The translations under genes were made by a program, and so were the position numbers. DNA of 64,000 bases from Saccharofermentans sp. (GTDB taxonomy: Bacteria; Bacillota; Clostridia; Saccharofermentanales; Saccharofermentanaceae): positions 22,407 through 86,406 of the forward strand of contig JAKSRJ010000004.1 in NCBI GenBank assembly GCA_024403715.1. The letters are read 5' to 3'. The notes under the pieces are model-generated. The model made no database searches, was not told the DNA's origin, and was given only the letters and a program-made list of their open reading frames with translations. Shown piece after piece: positions 47,100 through 56,631 of this stretch. Each line of letters begins with the position of its first letter. Position 1 is the stretch's first letter.

Positions 47100-48758
47100 T
47101 TAAGCCTGCTCAAGAGCAAGAGTCTTAGTTGTGATATCACATACAGAAGATGGGCCATAATACTGAATAGCACCTGGGAAAGTGAAGCATGTCTCAACTG
47201 CCCATGTATCACGATTAGCCTCAAAGAACTTAAATGGAGCTCCGTCAAGCTCAACAAGAGCCTTACGGATAACAGGCTTATCAGCACCGTTACGTCTCTC
47301 GATGTTCATCATCTTTGTGATTGGCATACCACCTGCAACCCACTCATCAGCTGGCTTTGAGATATTTGAAACCTTTGAGAGGTAACCTGTGTAACCATAC
47401 TGGATAAGCATAAATGCGTTGTAACCCAAAGAGTAGCAGTAGTCAGCATCGAAGTTAGATGGGAATGCACAGCGTCCCTCATAACCGAAGAAGTGGTGCA
47501 ATGGAGAGAACTTACCATTGTATGTACCAGCAGCCTTACGCTTAGCAAGCTCATTCTTAACAAGCTCAGAGAAGAGCTTCTCAGACTCGATAAGGGAAAC
47601 CTGAACGTTACCGTGTGGGTCTCTCTCAAGGAAGAGCTGCTGCTGAATTCCAACAGGAAGGAGATCGAATACTGCGAATGCAGATTCTGTAAGACCAGCC
47701 TTGATGAAATCATACTTAGCCTGCCATGATGGAAGTGCATTGAACTCTTCTGTCTTGCTACCAGCAAGAAGCTCGTTAATCTCAGCAATCAAAGCAGAGA
47801 ACTCAGGAACGAACTCAACGATTCCCTCTGGGATAATAGCAACACCAAAGTTATTACCATTAGCTGCTCTCTTCTCAACAGAATCAGCGATATAGTTTGT
47901 AATCTCAGAAAGAGACATCTGCTTAGCCTTAACTTCCTCACCGATAAGGCAAATGTTAGGCTGTGTCTCTAGAGCACACTCGAGAGCAACGTGAGAAGCA
48001 GAACGTCCCATTACCTTTACAAAGTGCCAATACTTCTTAGCAGAGTTAGCATCACGCTCAATATTACCAATAAGCTCAGAATATGTCTTTGTTGCTGTAT
48101 CAAAACCGAAAGAAGCCTCAATATCCTCATTCTTAAGGTCGCCGTCGATTGTCTTAGGACAACCGATAACCTGAATGCCTGTCTGCTTAGCAGCCATATA
48201 CTCAGCAAGAGTAGCAGCATTAGTATTGGAATCATCACCACCGATGATAACAATAGCAGTAAGTCCATTCTTCTTAGCATTCTCTGCTACGATGTTGAAC
48301 TGCTCTTCTGTCTCAAGCTTTGTTCTACCAGAACCAATGATATCAAAACCACCAGTATTTCTATAAGAATCAATGAATGGATCATCAAATACAACATAAT
48401 CATTCTTAAGAAGTCCGTCTGGACCACCCTTGAAGCCAAGGAGCTCATTATCCTTATTTGTAGCCTTCAAAGCGTCATAAAGACCTGTAATAACATTGTG
48501 TCCACCTGGAGCCTGACCACCGGAAAGGATAACACCTACTACCTGCTTCTTAGCTGCAGAAGTATTAGCGCCCTTCTCGAAAGTAATCTCATTCTTACCA
48601 TATGTATTAGGGAAAAGAGCAGCGATCTTATCCTGATCTGCTACAGACTGTGTAGGATTTCCTTCCTTAACGCAGATTTCCGCAATACCATTTCTGAGCA
48701 TGCCAGGAAGCTTAGGCTGATACTCATATCTTGCTGTCTGAAGTGGTGAAATATTCAT
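47100..48758 (-). CDS. pfp: Pyrophosphate-dependent 6-phosphofructokinase (long form)
   Basis: It phosphorylates fructose 6-phosphate reversibly with pyrophosphate in place of ATP. The 552 residues start at ATG 48758 ([15 protein letters not shown]), 8 nt after AAGGAG. The GGDDS motif at 173-177, in place of the GGDGS of ATP enzymes, indicates PPi use, and [10 protein letters not shown] and [11 protein letters not shown] are conserved. The length is that of the long, plant-like group. Codon use suggests high expression. It saves ATP in fermentation. Confidence 0.97.
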   Translation of the reverse strand: MNISPLQTARYEYQPKLPGMLRNGIAEICVKEGNPTQSVADQDKIAALFPNTYGKNEITFEKGANTSAAKKQVVGVILSGGQAPGGHNVITGLYDALKATNKDNELLGFKGGPDGLLKNDYVVFDDPFIDSYRNTGGFDIIGSGRTKLETEEQFNIVAENAKKNGLTAIVIIGGDDSNTNAATLAEYMAAKQTGIQVIGCPKTIDGDLKNEDIEASFGFDTATKTYSELIGNIERDANSAKKYWHFVKVMGRSASHVALECALETQPNICLIGEEVKAKQMSLSEITNYIADSVEKRAANGNNFGVAIIPEGIVEFVPEFSALIAEINELLAGSKTEEFNALPSWQAKYDFIKAGLTESAFAVFDLLPVGIQQQLFLERDPHGNVQVSLIESEKLFSELVKNELAKRKAAGTYNGKFSPLHHFFGYEGRCAFPSNFDADYCYSLGYNAFMLIQYGYTGYLSKVSNISKPADEWVAGGMPITKMMNIERRNGADKPVIRKALVELDGAPFKFFEANRDTWAVETCFTFPGAIQYYGPSSVCDITTKTLALEQA

Positions 48759-48851
48759 AATTTCGCTCCTTTTCATATAATAAGTTAACTATCAAATAAT
48801 AAATAATTTAGAGCTAAAAGTAAATGTGTTTTATATAAAAGTATATTGATA

Positions 48852-48857
48852 TATAAT
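48852..48857 (+). promoter_or_regulatory. -10 box giving a leaderless PHP mRNA
   Basis: A consensus TATAAT followed by 6 nt and the ATG at 48864, so the expected start is the A of the ATG. No Shine-Dalgarno and only a weak TTTTAT-like -35 at 17 nt. Confidence 0.6.
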
Positions 48858-48863
48858 GCCCTT

Positions 48864-49694
48864 ATGTATACAGACACCCACAACCATACTATTCACTATA
48901 GTTCAGATGCTAAGATGACAATTGATGAGCTCATTAACAGCTGTATCAATAAAGGCGTTTCGCGCGTTGCTATAACTGAACACTATGATCTTGACTATCC
49001 TTGTAAGGATGAAACTTTTGATTTTGATTTGAACAATTATGGTGAAAACTTCAAGTTATGGAAAGAGAAATCATCTAAGCTCAATGGACCTGAGCTCCTT
49101 ATGGGAATTGAAATTGGCTGGCAGGAGCATCTAAAAGACCGTATTGAAGCAACTGCTTCCTCCCTGCCTTTTGATCAGATTATACTATCAGAGCACGTAT
49201 TCAATGGGAAAGACGTGTATTTTCTCACGAACTTAAAAGATTTGTCTGCTAAGGAACGACAGAGCAAGTATATTTATAATTTAGCTTATATGGCTAATCA
49301 AATTAATAATTACAATATAATTGCACACTACGATTACATAGACAGATATCTACCAGCTTCTATTGCTGGTGTCTATTATGATAATTGTCCTGAAGAATTT
49401 GATTATTTATTCGAGACAATCATCAAGAAAGATAAAGCACTTGAAATCAACACTGGAAGCATAGAGAAGAATATACAAAAAGGGTTATCAAATCCTATGC
49501 CAGATATTAACATTATCAAAAGATATATAGAACTTGGAGGTAAATTAATAACTCTAGGTTCTGATTCTCATACAACTGATACATTATGTAAATATTTCAT
49601 TGAAACGGCAAATTATCTTAATTCTCTTGGTGTAGAAGCAATTTGCTATTTCAAAAATGGTATACCTCAATTCGAGTCTATTACCAATCTATAA
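48864..49694 (+). CDS. PHP-domain histidinol-phosphatase-type protein
   Basis: A 276-residue metal-dependent phosphoesterase. It opens with YTDTHNHTIHYSSDAKM, the H-x-H motif of PHP domains, with further metal ligands in AITEHYDLD near 35-43, SEHVFNG near 112 and the final GSDSHTTD near 237-244. The pattern is that of HisK-type histidinol phosphatases (HisJ family), and so histidine synthesis is the best guess, though no other his gene is in view. The start is ATG 48864; an upstream TTG lies inside the promoter. Its end overlaps the beta-helix gene by 14 nt. Confidence 0.9.
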   Translation: MYTDTHNHTIHYSSDAKMTIDELINSCINKGVSRVAITEHYDLDYPCKDETFDFDLNNYGENFKLWKEKSSKLNGPELLMGIEIGWQEHLKDRIEATASSLPFDQIILSEHVFNGKDVYFLTNLKDLSAKERQSKYIYNLAYMANQINNYNIIAHYDYIDRYLPASIAGVYYDNCPEEFDYLFETIIKKDKALEINTGSIEKNIQKGLSNPMPDINIIKRYIELGGKLITLGSDSHTTDTLCKYFIETANYLNSLGVEAICYFKNGIPQFESITNL

Positions 49695-50562
49695 GAACTG
49701 TTCCATCAGGAATATAATCGTCGTCAATGTTACTATGCGCAAAATTTAAATCAGAAATATCATTTCCAACATAACAATCATATACTTGTCCTCCAACAGA
49801 TTCATAGTTAATTAATGGACGTCTAATATCAGAATTATTTACGCATGCAATAATTGCTTCACAATCAAATGAACAAATCTGAGCAGATATTCCTCCACTA
49901 CTTACATGTCCAAAATTAGCACAATTAATTACTTTTCCAAAATAGAAATTATCAACTATTCCACCACCACGAGTATCACCATGTACATATGCATTGTTGT
50001 AACAATTAATAATTACAGCTCCTTGGTCACCTGCACATATAGCAAATCCAGCAGCATATTCTCCTTCTATTCTTCCACTTTCGATACCAAGATTCATAAC
50101 TGTACCTTCCAGCATTCCAAATAGAGAAGCACATTTACTTTCAAAATCTTCAGCATCAATCTTCAAATTATATATGCGATGACCACCACCATCATAGACA
50201 CCTCTAAAAGAATAACCGTCTTCTAGAGCGCCAATTGGATGAAAATTATCAATTTCTTCTAAATCGACATCAACCGTTTGCAAAAAATATACATCCGTAA
50301 AGTATCCACCATCGTTGACCTCATCAGCAAACAAAATAAAATCTTCAGTACTCTGTATTAAATATGGATCTTCACTAGTACCATGGCCCTCAAATCCAAC
50401 AGAATCATTCCACTCCATACGTGTATCGAATCTATTAAATATATAATCCCATTTTGAGAAAGTACTATATGCAATATAAAGAATACATACAGCAAGAGCA
50501 ATTCTAGCAGCAAATATAATTACTTTTAGAAAGATAGTAGTTATCTTCTTTATCATCTCCAT
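49681..50562 (-). CDS. Membrane-anchored beta-helix (GLUG-like) protein
   Basis: A 293-residue protein with an N-terminal membrane helix (about 5-30), then an extracellular region: GTSEDPYLIQSTEDFILFAD near 60-79, DFHPIG-like insertion and regularly spaced turns (NLGIESGRIEGEYAAGFA, INCYNNAYVHGDTRGGGIVD, INCANFGHVSSGGISAQI) of the kind in GLUG-motif beta-helix proteins. No catalytic motif is seen. It overlaps the SGNH gene by 10 nt and is the last of the MBOAT-SGNH group; it may be a partner in, or acceptor of, envelope polymer modification. Function unknown. Confidence 0.75.
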   Translation of the reverse strand: MEMIKKITTIFLKVIIFAARIALAVCILYIAYSTFSKWDYIFNRFDTRMEWNDSVGFEGHGTSEDPYLIQSTEDFILFADEVNDGGYFTDVYFLQTVDVDLEEIDNFHPIGALEDGYSFRGVYDGGGHRIYNLKIDAEDFESKCASLFGMLEGTVMNLGIESGRIEGEYAAGFAICAGDQGAVIINCYNNAYVHGDTRGGGIVDNFYFGKVINCANFGHVSSGGISAQICSFDCEAIIACVNNSDIRRPLINYESVGGQVYDCYVGNDISDLNFAHSNIDDDYIPDGTVLIDW

Positions 50563-51977
50563 ATTAAATCATTATCAAGAGTTATACTCTCAACAACACT
50601 CCCACTAAATTGATTTATTACATTAATTTCCAAACCACTTGACGGAGGTAGAAACAAATCATCATCAAAATACACACCCACATTGTCTACCGCAAGATGA
50701 TGCACACCATAATATCGATCAAAGAACAAACCATTATCATCTAAGACATACTTGTTCGTTACTCCAGATTCAACTACCCAAACACTATCAGAAGCAAATC
50801 GAATACTTGGTATATCATAATAACCTAAAATACTGCTAGTAAATGATAAAATATGACGAGGATTAGTAATTCTAAATATTAAAATATAATCATCCGGCAA
50901 TTCTCTTACAGCAGCAAAAAATTCTTCTGCTGTAATGGACGAAATCATATTCAATTCATAATAGTCAAAATCCAAAAATCTAGCATTAAGCTCCCATGTA
51001 TCATATGTACCAGTACAATCTAACCTTCTATCAGGTAAATCAAAATTTTCATCAATATAGCTTCCAATAAGAGATGTATATTTACGAGAGCCAAACGCAT
51101 TTAAATGACCTTGATCATGAAAATCTGTCTCAAAATCTAAATTCATTTGGTCATAGTACTCATTATAATCAATAAAATCGAAACCATATTCAGAAGCAAT
51201 CTCTCTGCCAGTACAGTATTTCATTCTGTCGTTATAATTGTAGTACGCATAAGGTGATATAACTATTACAAGGTTAATATTTCTATCCTGACACAGTTCA
51301 CAAATTTTTCTATAATAGTACTCAACTCGAAGAGACAAAGGCATAGTTATATCACGACGTCTATTAAAATGAGGTTCCTCAGTTGGAGTAACAGCTCTAA
51401 GGCAATGAAAGCCTTTAAAGCATGAATAGTAATCATCTGAAGTAGTTCCATATGTAAAGTCCTCACTAGATAACTCATCGTATCTAGAATGATAGCGACC
51501 ATAATACAATCCATATTCCATTAAGTCTGCATCAGGAGGTATTGTATCATTCATTGCAACCATAGAATCTTCACTAAAATGCAAACCGTACGTATTATTA
51601 ATAATGAACGATTCACTCATATAATCAGTATCTTCCGTCAGCAAAAAACCTTCCAATACAATAACCTCAGGACTCTGAGTTTTTAAAGCTTCTTGAATAT
51701 AGTGATAAGAATTACTCAGTGGCTGAACATTTGCACCAAGAAGATACGATGCAATTCCATATTCATTCCACAAAGTACCTGTATTAATATCAGTAAAAGC
51801 ATGAGAACTACCGACTATCAGCATATCTACACTGTTCTCTGGTTGACTATAATAAATATCCATACCAACCATTCCATTTTGATCCTTAAACTTAAATACT
51901 TCATTCCAGTATCCTAAAAGAATTGCTACAAGAAGAGCAAAAGCAATAATCCTTACAAAATTGAATACGCGCTTCAT
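50553..51977 (-). CDS. SGNH-fold (AlgX/AlgJ/DltD-like) putative O-acetyltransferase partner
   Basis: A 474-residue protein with an N-terminal membrane anchor (about 5-24) and an extracytoplasmic SGNH-type domain. The nucleophile block is LIVGSSHAFTD with Ser58; the Asp-His pair is DQGH at 288-291. This matches the membrane-bound partners of MBOAT acyltransferases, which transfer acetyl groups to polysaccharides outside the cell. A C-terminal domain (about 320-470) is of unknown type. AAGGAG precedes the ATG. It sits just after the MBOAT gene (9-nt gap). Confidence 0.85.
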   Translation of the reverse strand: MKRVFNFVRIIAFALLVAILLGYWNEVFKFKDQNGMVGMDIYYSQPENSVDMLIVGSSHAFTDINTGTLWNEYGIASYLLGANVQPLSNSYHYIQEALKTQSPEVIVLEGFLLTEDTDYMSESFIINNTYGLHFSEDSMVAMNDTIPPDADLMEYGLYYGRYHSRYDELSSEDFTYGTTSDDYYSCFKGFHCLRAVTPTEEPHFNRRRDITMPLSLRVEYYYRKICELCQDRNINLVIVISPYAYYNYNDRMKYCTGREIASEYGFDFIDYNEYYDQMNLDFETDFHDQGHLNAFGSRKYTSLIGSYIDENFDLPDRRLDCTGTYDTWELNARFLDFDYYELNMISSITAEEFFAAVRELPDDYILIFRITNPRHILSFTSSILGYYDIPSIRFASDSVWVVESGVTNKYVLDDNGLFFDRYYGVHHLAVDNVGVYFDDDLFLPPSSGLEINVINQFSGSVVESITLDNDLIWR

Positions 51978-51986
51978 AGTAACTCC

Positions 51987-53486
51987 TTAAAAATCAAAAT
52001 ATATGAATCCAGCAGCATTATAGCCAGGACCATACATACCAAAAGTCAAAATTGCAAAAAGTAATACCAAAAGAACAACCCATCTAAAATACCAAGGCTG
52101 ATCATTCATAAAATCGCCAAAATTCTGTTTTCTTCTGTTCTTATACCAATCAAATAGAGTAAGTGCCATGAAAGAAACAAAGAAAATATTAAACTCTCTT
52201 CTACCCAAACCTAAATTGTATAGTTGATCATTAAACAAAACCCACCAATTTGGTTTTTGAAAGATTCTTCTTATTATTTCAAATGCAACGCGGTAATCAC
52301 TAACTCTAAAGAAAATCCATGCAAAGTTTACACAAAGGAAAGTAATGATAGTTCGTGTTAAGTGATAACCAATTCCATCCGTTTTTGCATTTGTTTTTTT
52401 ATAAAGCCAAGCTCTAATAGGAGCAATAATATCTCCTATCACTTGCAAAACACCATGAATAGCCCCCCAAAGTATAAAGTTCAAACCAGCTCCATGCCAA
52501 ATACCACTTATAAGAAATGTAATCATAATATTTATGCATTTACGAAACTTAGAACAACGACTACCACCTAGAGGTATATATACATAGTCTCTAAGCCAAG
52601 TACTAAGTGAAATATGCCATCTACGCCAAAATTCTTTAATACTCTCAGAAGTATAAGGAGCATCAAAATTATCAAAAATACTTATTCCCATCATTTTTGC
52701 ACAACCTAAAGCAATAGTTGAATAACTCATGAAGTCACAGTAAATCTGAATGGAATAAGCAACTGAAGCGAGAAACAACTCAATAGATCCATAGACATAA
52801 TACTGAGAATATACTGTCTCAACCACCAATGAAATACGATCGGCTATAACCATTTTGGTAAATAACCCCCACACAATCAATGAAAAACCACTAATAATAT
52901 TCTCACTATTAAAAAGCTTAACATCCTTATATTTTCTAAACTGAGGAATCAAACGATCCGCTCTTTCAATTGGGCCAGACATAATCGAAGGAAAAAAGCT
53001 TGCAAATAATGAAAAATATAGTAGATTACGCTCAGCTCTAGTTTTCCCTCTATAAACATCAAATAAATAGCCAGTATTTGTGAACACGAAGAATGAAATA
53101 CCAATTGGAAGAATCAATTCACTGGAGTTTGAAAATAGCAATCTAACACTATTAGGAATAGAAGCACCTAATGTCTCCATAATAAAATTTGAATACTTAA
53201 AATAGATAAGCATTCCAAAATCAAAAACTAAAGCTTCAATCAATAAGATAATTCTTAAAAGCTTTGTTTTAAAATCAACATTTGGTACTAAGTCTATGAC
53301 AAAAGCACAAATCCAAGTAACAATAGTAGAAGATAATAAATATGCAAGATTATCAATACTACCCGAAGAGTAAAAATACAAACTACTTAAAAGAATCCAC
53401 CAAACACGAACTTGTTTAGGCAAGATAAAAAGAACAGCTAAAAAAACTACGAAAAATGATGCAAACTGCAAAGAGTTAAAAATCAT
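51987..53486 (-). CDS. MBOAT family O-acyltransferase (AlgI/DltB type)
   Basis: It moves an acyl group, usually acetyl, across the membrane to an outer acceptor. The 499-residue multi-spanning protein starts at ATG 53486, overlapping the nadE stop codon. Key motifs: SIKEFWRRWHISLSTWLRDYVYIPLGGSR, in part 'EFWRRWHISLSTWLRDYVYI' with His291, and SGIWHGAG with catalytic His331. It lies 9 nt before the SGNH partner. The substrate is unknown. Confidence 0.94.
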   Translation of the reverse strand: MIFNSLQFASFFVVFLAVLFILPKQVRVWWILLSSLYFYSSGSIDNLAYLLSSTIVTWICAFVIDLVPNVDFKTKLLRIILLIEALVFDFGMLIYFKYSNFIMETLGASIPNSVRLLFSNSSELILPIGISFFVFTNTGYLFDVYRGKTRAERNLLYFSLFASFFPSIMSGPIERADRLIPQFRKYKDVKLFNSENIISGFSLIVWGLFTKMVIADRISLVVETVYSQYYVYGSIELFLASVAYSIQIYCDFMSYSTIALGCAKMMGISIFDNFDAPYTSESIKEFWRRWHISLSTWLRDYVYIPLGGSRCSKFRKCINIMITFLISGIWHGAGLNFILWGAIHGVLQVIGDIIAPIRAWLYKKTNAKTDGIGYHLTRTIITFLCVNFAWIFFRVSDYRVAFEIIRRIFQKPNWWVLFNDQLYNLGLGRREFNIFFVSFMALTLFDWYKNRRKQNFGDFMNDQPWYFRWVVLLVLLFAILTFGMYGPGYNAAGFIYFDF

Positions 53487-55378
53487 ACGTTCTTCAAATC
53501 CTCTAGCCAAATTTTAGAAGAGGCATCAGAAGGCATTCTCCAGTCACCTCTTGGGGACAATGTGACAGTACCCACCTTAGGTCCGTCTGGCAAACAGCTT
53601 CTCTTAAACTGCTGATTAAAGAATCTTCTGATAAAAGTCTCTTCCCACTTATATATAGTAGCATTATCATAAATACCGTCAAATGTGCAACAAGCGAGAC
53701 GATAAATTTTGGATGGTTTAAAACTCCATCTAAGGAAGTAATAAAGGAAGAAATCATGTAGTTCATATGGGCCCACAAGATCTTCCGTCTTCTGTGCAAT
53801 CTCACCATTCTCATCTGGTGGTAATAACTCTGGAGAAACAGGAGTTGCAACAACATCAGACAAAATGGAACCTAACTCGCCTTCTTCTCTTGATGCTTCA
53901 TAAGAAACAAGATGTCTGACAAGAGTCTTAGGAATAGAACTATTAACTCCATACATTGACATATGGTCGCCATTATAAGTAGCCCATCCAAGAGCAAGCT
54001 CACTTAAGTCACCAGTTCCGATAACTATACCACCAACTTTATTTGCTAGATCCATAAGAATCTGTGTACGCTCACGAGCCTGTCCGTTCTCATAAGTGAC
54101 ATCATGAATATTCTCATCATGTTCAATATCTCTGAAATGAACTCTTACACTCTCTTTAATATCAACTTCCTTCAGGGTTGCACCATAAGCCTGAGCAAGA
54201 CAAACAGAATTGTTCTTAGTTCTTGAAGTCGTTCCAAAGCCTGGCATTGTAATAGCATATATACCATCATGAGGGAAATCTAACATATCAAAAGCGTGAA
54301 CTGTAACAATTAAAGCGAGAGTTGAATCAAGACCACCAGATAATCCTATTACAGCTCTTTTACAGTTGATATGCTTTAATCTTGTAGCAAGACCAGCAGC
54401 CTGCATTGTAATGATTTCTTCACATCTTGAATCCAAATCATCTTTTGATTCAGGAACAAACGGAGTACGGGCAAAATACCTGTTAAGATATAACTCATAC
54501 TCAGGTTCTGTATAAAAATATACAATACTTAATGGTTCCAAAGCTTCTTCAAAAGTATTTCGAGTTCTGTCATGAGTGATTCTCTTAAGATCCATATCGG
54601 CATAAATAATACCAGCTTTTCCAAAACACTTTGATTTGTTAAGAATAGAACCATTCTCAGCGATAATTCTGTGGCCAGCAAAGACCATATCCTGCGTGGA
54701 CTCTCCCATTCCACAGTCGGAATAAATATAACCACATACTAGCTTACCAGAATGAATAGATACTAAACCTTCTCTATATTCTCGCTTACCGATTACTTCA
54801 TCAGAAGCAGACAAATTACAAATGATATTGGCACCTGATGCAGTTGCTAAAATAGAAGGAGAATTTGCTACCCATAAATCTTCACAAATCTCAACACCAA
54901 AAGAAAACTCTTCATATGTCTCGTTACGGAAAACAAAATTTCCAAATGGAACTCCATCCTCAGTCTCTGTCTCTCCTTCAAAGGGCTCAAAATAGCGAGC
55001 CTCATAAAACTCAGAATAATTTGGAATAAATCTCTTAGGAACAAAACCTAGAACTTCACCCTTAGATACAACAGCAGCTACATTATAAAGCTTACCACCC
55101 ATCTTAAATGGAAGGCCAACAACAGAAACGATATTTAGATTACAAGTAGCTTCTACAATATCATAAAGCCCAGTTAATGCGGATTCTATAAGCTGATCTT
55201 GAAAGAACAAATCTCCACAGGTATATCCTGTAATAGATAATTCAGGGAATACAAGCAATGAGCACTTATTTGCTTCTGCTTCAATACAGCACTTAATTAT
55301 CTCAGATACGTTGTATTCAACATCTGCAACACGCATATTAGGAGTTGCACTACCAGTTCTGATAAATCCGTCCTTCAT
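53483..55378 (-). CDS. nadE: Glutamine-dependent NAD+ synthetase
   Basis: It makes NAD from deamido-NAD using glutamine nitrogen. The 631-residue two-domain enzyme has an N-terminal nitrilase-type glutaminase with Glu46 (FPELSITGY), Lys115 (FVPKRF) and Cys165 (GVEICEDLW), and a C-terminal synthetase with VIGLSGGLDSTLAL near 345-358. It lies 18 nt after argJ and just before the MBOAT gene. Confidence 0.98.
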   Translation of the reverse strand: MKDGFIRTGSATPNMRVADVEYNVSEIIKCCIEAEANKCSLLVFPELSITGYTCGDLFFQDQLIESALTGLYDIVEATCNLNIVSVVGLPFKMGGKLYNVAAVVSKGEVLGFVPKRFIPNYSEFYEARYFEPFEGETETEDGVPFGNFVFRNETYEEFSFGVEICEDLWVANSPSILATASGANIICNLSASDEVIGKREYREGLVSIHSGKLVCGYIYSDCGMGESTQDMVFAGHRIIAENGSILNKSKCFGKAGIIYADMDLKRITHDRTRNTFEEALEPLSIVYFYTEPEYELYLNRYFARTPFVPESKDDLDSRCEEIITMQAAGLATRLKHINCKRAVIGLSGGLDSTLALIVTVHAFDMLDFPHDGIYAITMPGFGTTSRTKNNSVCLAQAYGATLKEVDIKESVRVHFRDIEHDENIHDVTYENGQARERTQILMDLANKVGGIVIGTGDLSELALGWATYNGDHMSMYGVNSSIPKTLVRHLVSYEASREEGELGSILSDVVATPVSPELLPPDENGEIAQKTEDLVGPYELHDFFLYYFLRWSFKPSKIYRLACCTFDGIYDNATIYKWEETFIRRFFNQQFKRSCLPDGPKVGTVTLSPRGDWRMPSDASSKIWLEDLKNV

Positions 55379-55396
55379 AGTTTCTCCTCGAGAATT

Positions 55397-56608
55397 TTAA
55401 GTTCTATAACTACCGTTAATCTTAACGTAATCGTATGAAAAATCGCATGTATACATACGATCATAAGCTTCACCTTCACAAAGCTTAATTACAACATGAA
55501 TATCGTGCTCAGCCAAAAGTTTACCAGCTTCATCTTCATCAAAATCAACACAAATTCCATCATGGAAAAAAAGCATATCATTAATCAAAATATCAATCTT
55601 ATCAGGATTAAACTTAGCACCAGAATAACCAACTGCAGTTAAAACTCTACCAATATTTGCATCCTCACCAAAAATAGCAGTTTTTACGAGAGGTGATCTT
55701 GCTACTGAAGTAACAATTAACTTAGCATCATCATTATTACGAGCGCCAAATACTTCAATCTCAACAAATTTAGTAGCACCCTCACCATCGGCAGCTATCA
55801 TTCTAGCAATGTCATTAGAAATGCTAGTTAGTGCTTCTCCAAAAAGATTCTCATCTTCACTTCCCTCTTTAATAGTAGCTTCAGCCATACCATTAGCCAT
55901 AATTACTACCATATCACAAACAGACGTATCACCATCAACACTGACACGATTAAATGTATGAGAAACAGCCTTCTTCAAAAGCTTATCAAGAAGTGCTTTA
56001 TCAATTGAAGCATCAGTTGTAAAGATAGAAATCATAGTTGCAAGGTTAGGATGAATCATACCTGAACCCTTTGCAATTGCTGAAATAGTTACTTCTTTAC
56101 CATCCTTCAGTGTAATGGTAGCAGTAGCTTCCTTAGGCTTAGTATCAGTTGTCATGATTGCCAGAGCAGCATTATGAGCAGACTCCTCAGAATCAGAAAG
56201 TTCACTTACTAATGAAGGAACAGCATTAACAATCTTTTCAATAGGAAGTCTAACACCAATAGTACCTGTTGAACCTGTCAATACTTCATCAGAGGTAATT
56301 CCAAGACTCTCCGCCACAGCCTTAGCCATAACCTCTGCATCTTCAAGACCAGGCTTTCCAACACCAGAATTAGCTATTCTGGTATTAACAATAACAGCTC
56401 TTGGCTTTACGCCAGAATTGATACGATCAATAGTTCTAACTAATGAATGACCTTTAACCAAGTTAGATGTATACACACCACTTACAACACAAGGACAATC
56501 TGAGACAACTAATCCTAAATCACGATTACCATTAGCCTTAAGGCCAGCATGAATACCAGCTGCCTTAAACCCCTTCGGCTTGGTAATATAAGCTACTTCG
56601 TTTTCCAT
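55397..56608 (-). CDS. argJ: Glutamate N-acetyltransferase / ornithine acetyltransferase
   Basis: It recycles the acetyl group from N-acetylornithine to glutamate and may also make N-acetylglutamate from acetyl-CoA. The 403 residues match ArgJ; the self-cleavage region is MTTDTKPKEAT near 150-160 and KGSGMIHPNLATMISIFTTDA, in part 'GSGMIHPNLATMISIFTTDA', with the new N-terminal Thr. It lies between the AICAR transformylase gene and nadE. No ARG box was seen close to it. Confidence 0.96.
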   Translation of the reverse strand: MENEVAYITKPKGFKAAGIHAGLKANGNRDLGLVVSDCPCVVSGVYTSNLVKGHSLVRTIDRINSGVKPRAVIVNTRIANSGVGKPGLEDAEVMAKAVAESLGITSDEVLTGSTGTIGVRLPIEKIVNAVPSLVSELSDSEESAHNAALAIMTTDTKPKEATATITLKDGKEVTISAIAKGSGMIHPNLATMISIFTTDASIDKALLDKLLKKAVSHTFNRVSVDGDTSVCDMVVIMANGMAEATIKEGSEDENLFGEALTSISNDIARMIAADGEGATKFVEIEVFGARNNDDAKLIVTSVARSPLVKTAIFGEDANIGRVLTAVGYSGAKFNPDKIDILINDMLFFHDGICVDFDEDEAGKLLAEHDIHVVIKLCEGEAYDRMYTCDFSYDYVKINGSYRT

Positions 56609-56631
56609 AATTACTTACTTTCCTAAATCTA

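Noticed and set aside
47309..47788. A 159-codon frame within pfp in another reading frame
   Set aside because: Highly Ser/Leu-rich out-of-frame translation of pfp with no ribosome site.
47991..48749. A 252-codon open frame on the plus strand opposite pfp
   Set aside because: It is antisense to a clear, highly conserved and strongly codon-biased pfp gene; its sequence is low in Asp/Glu and Gly and lacks a ribosome site. It is a by-product of codon bias.
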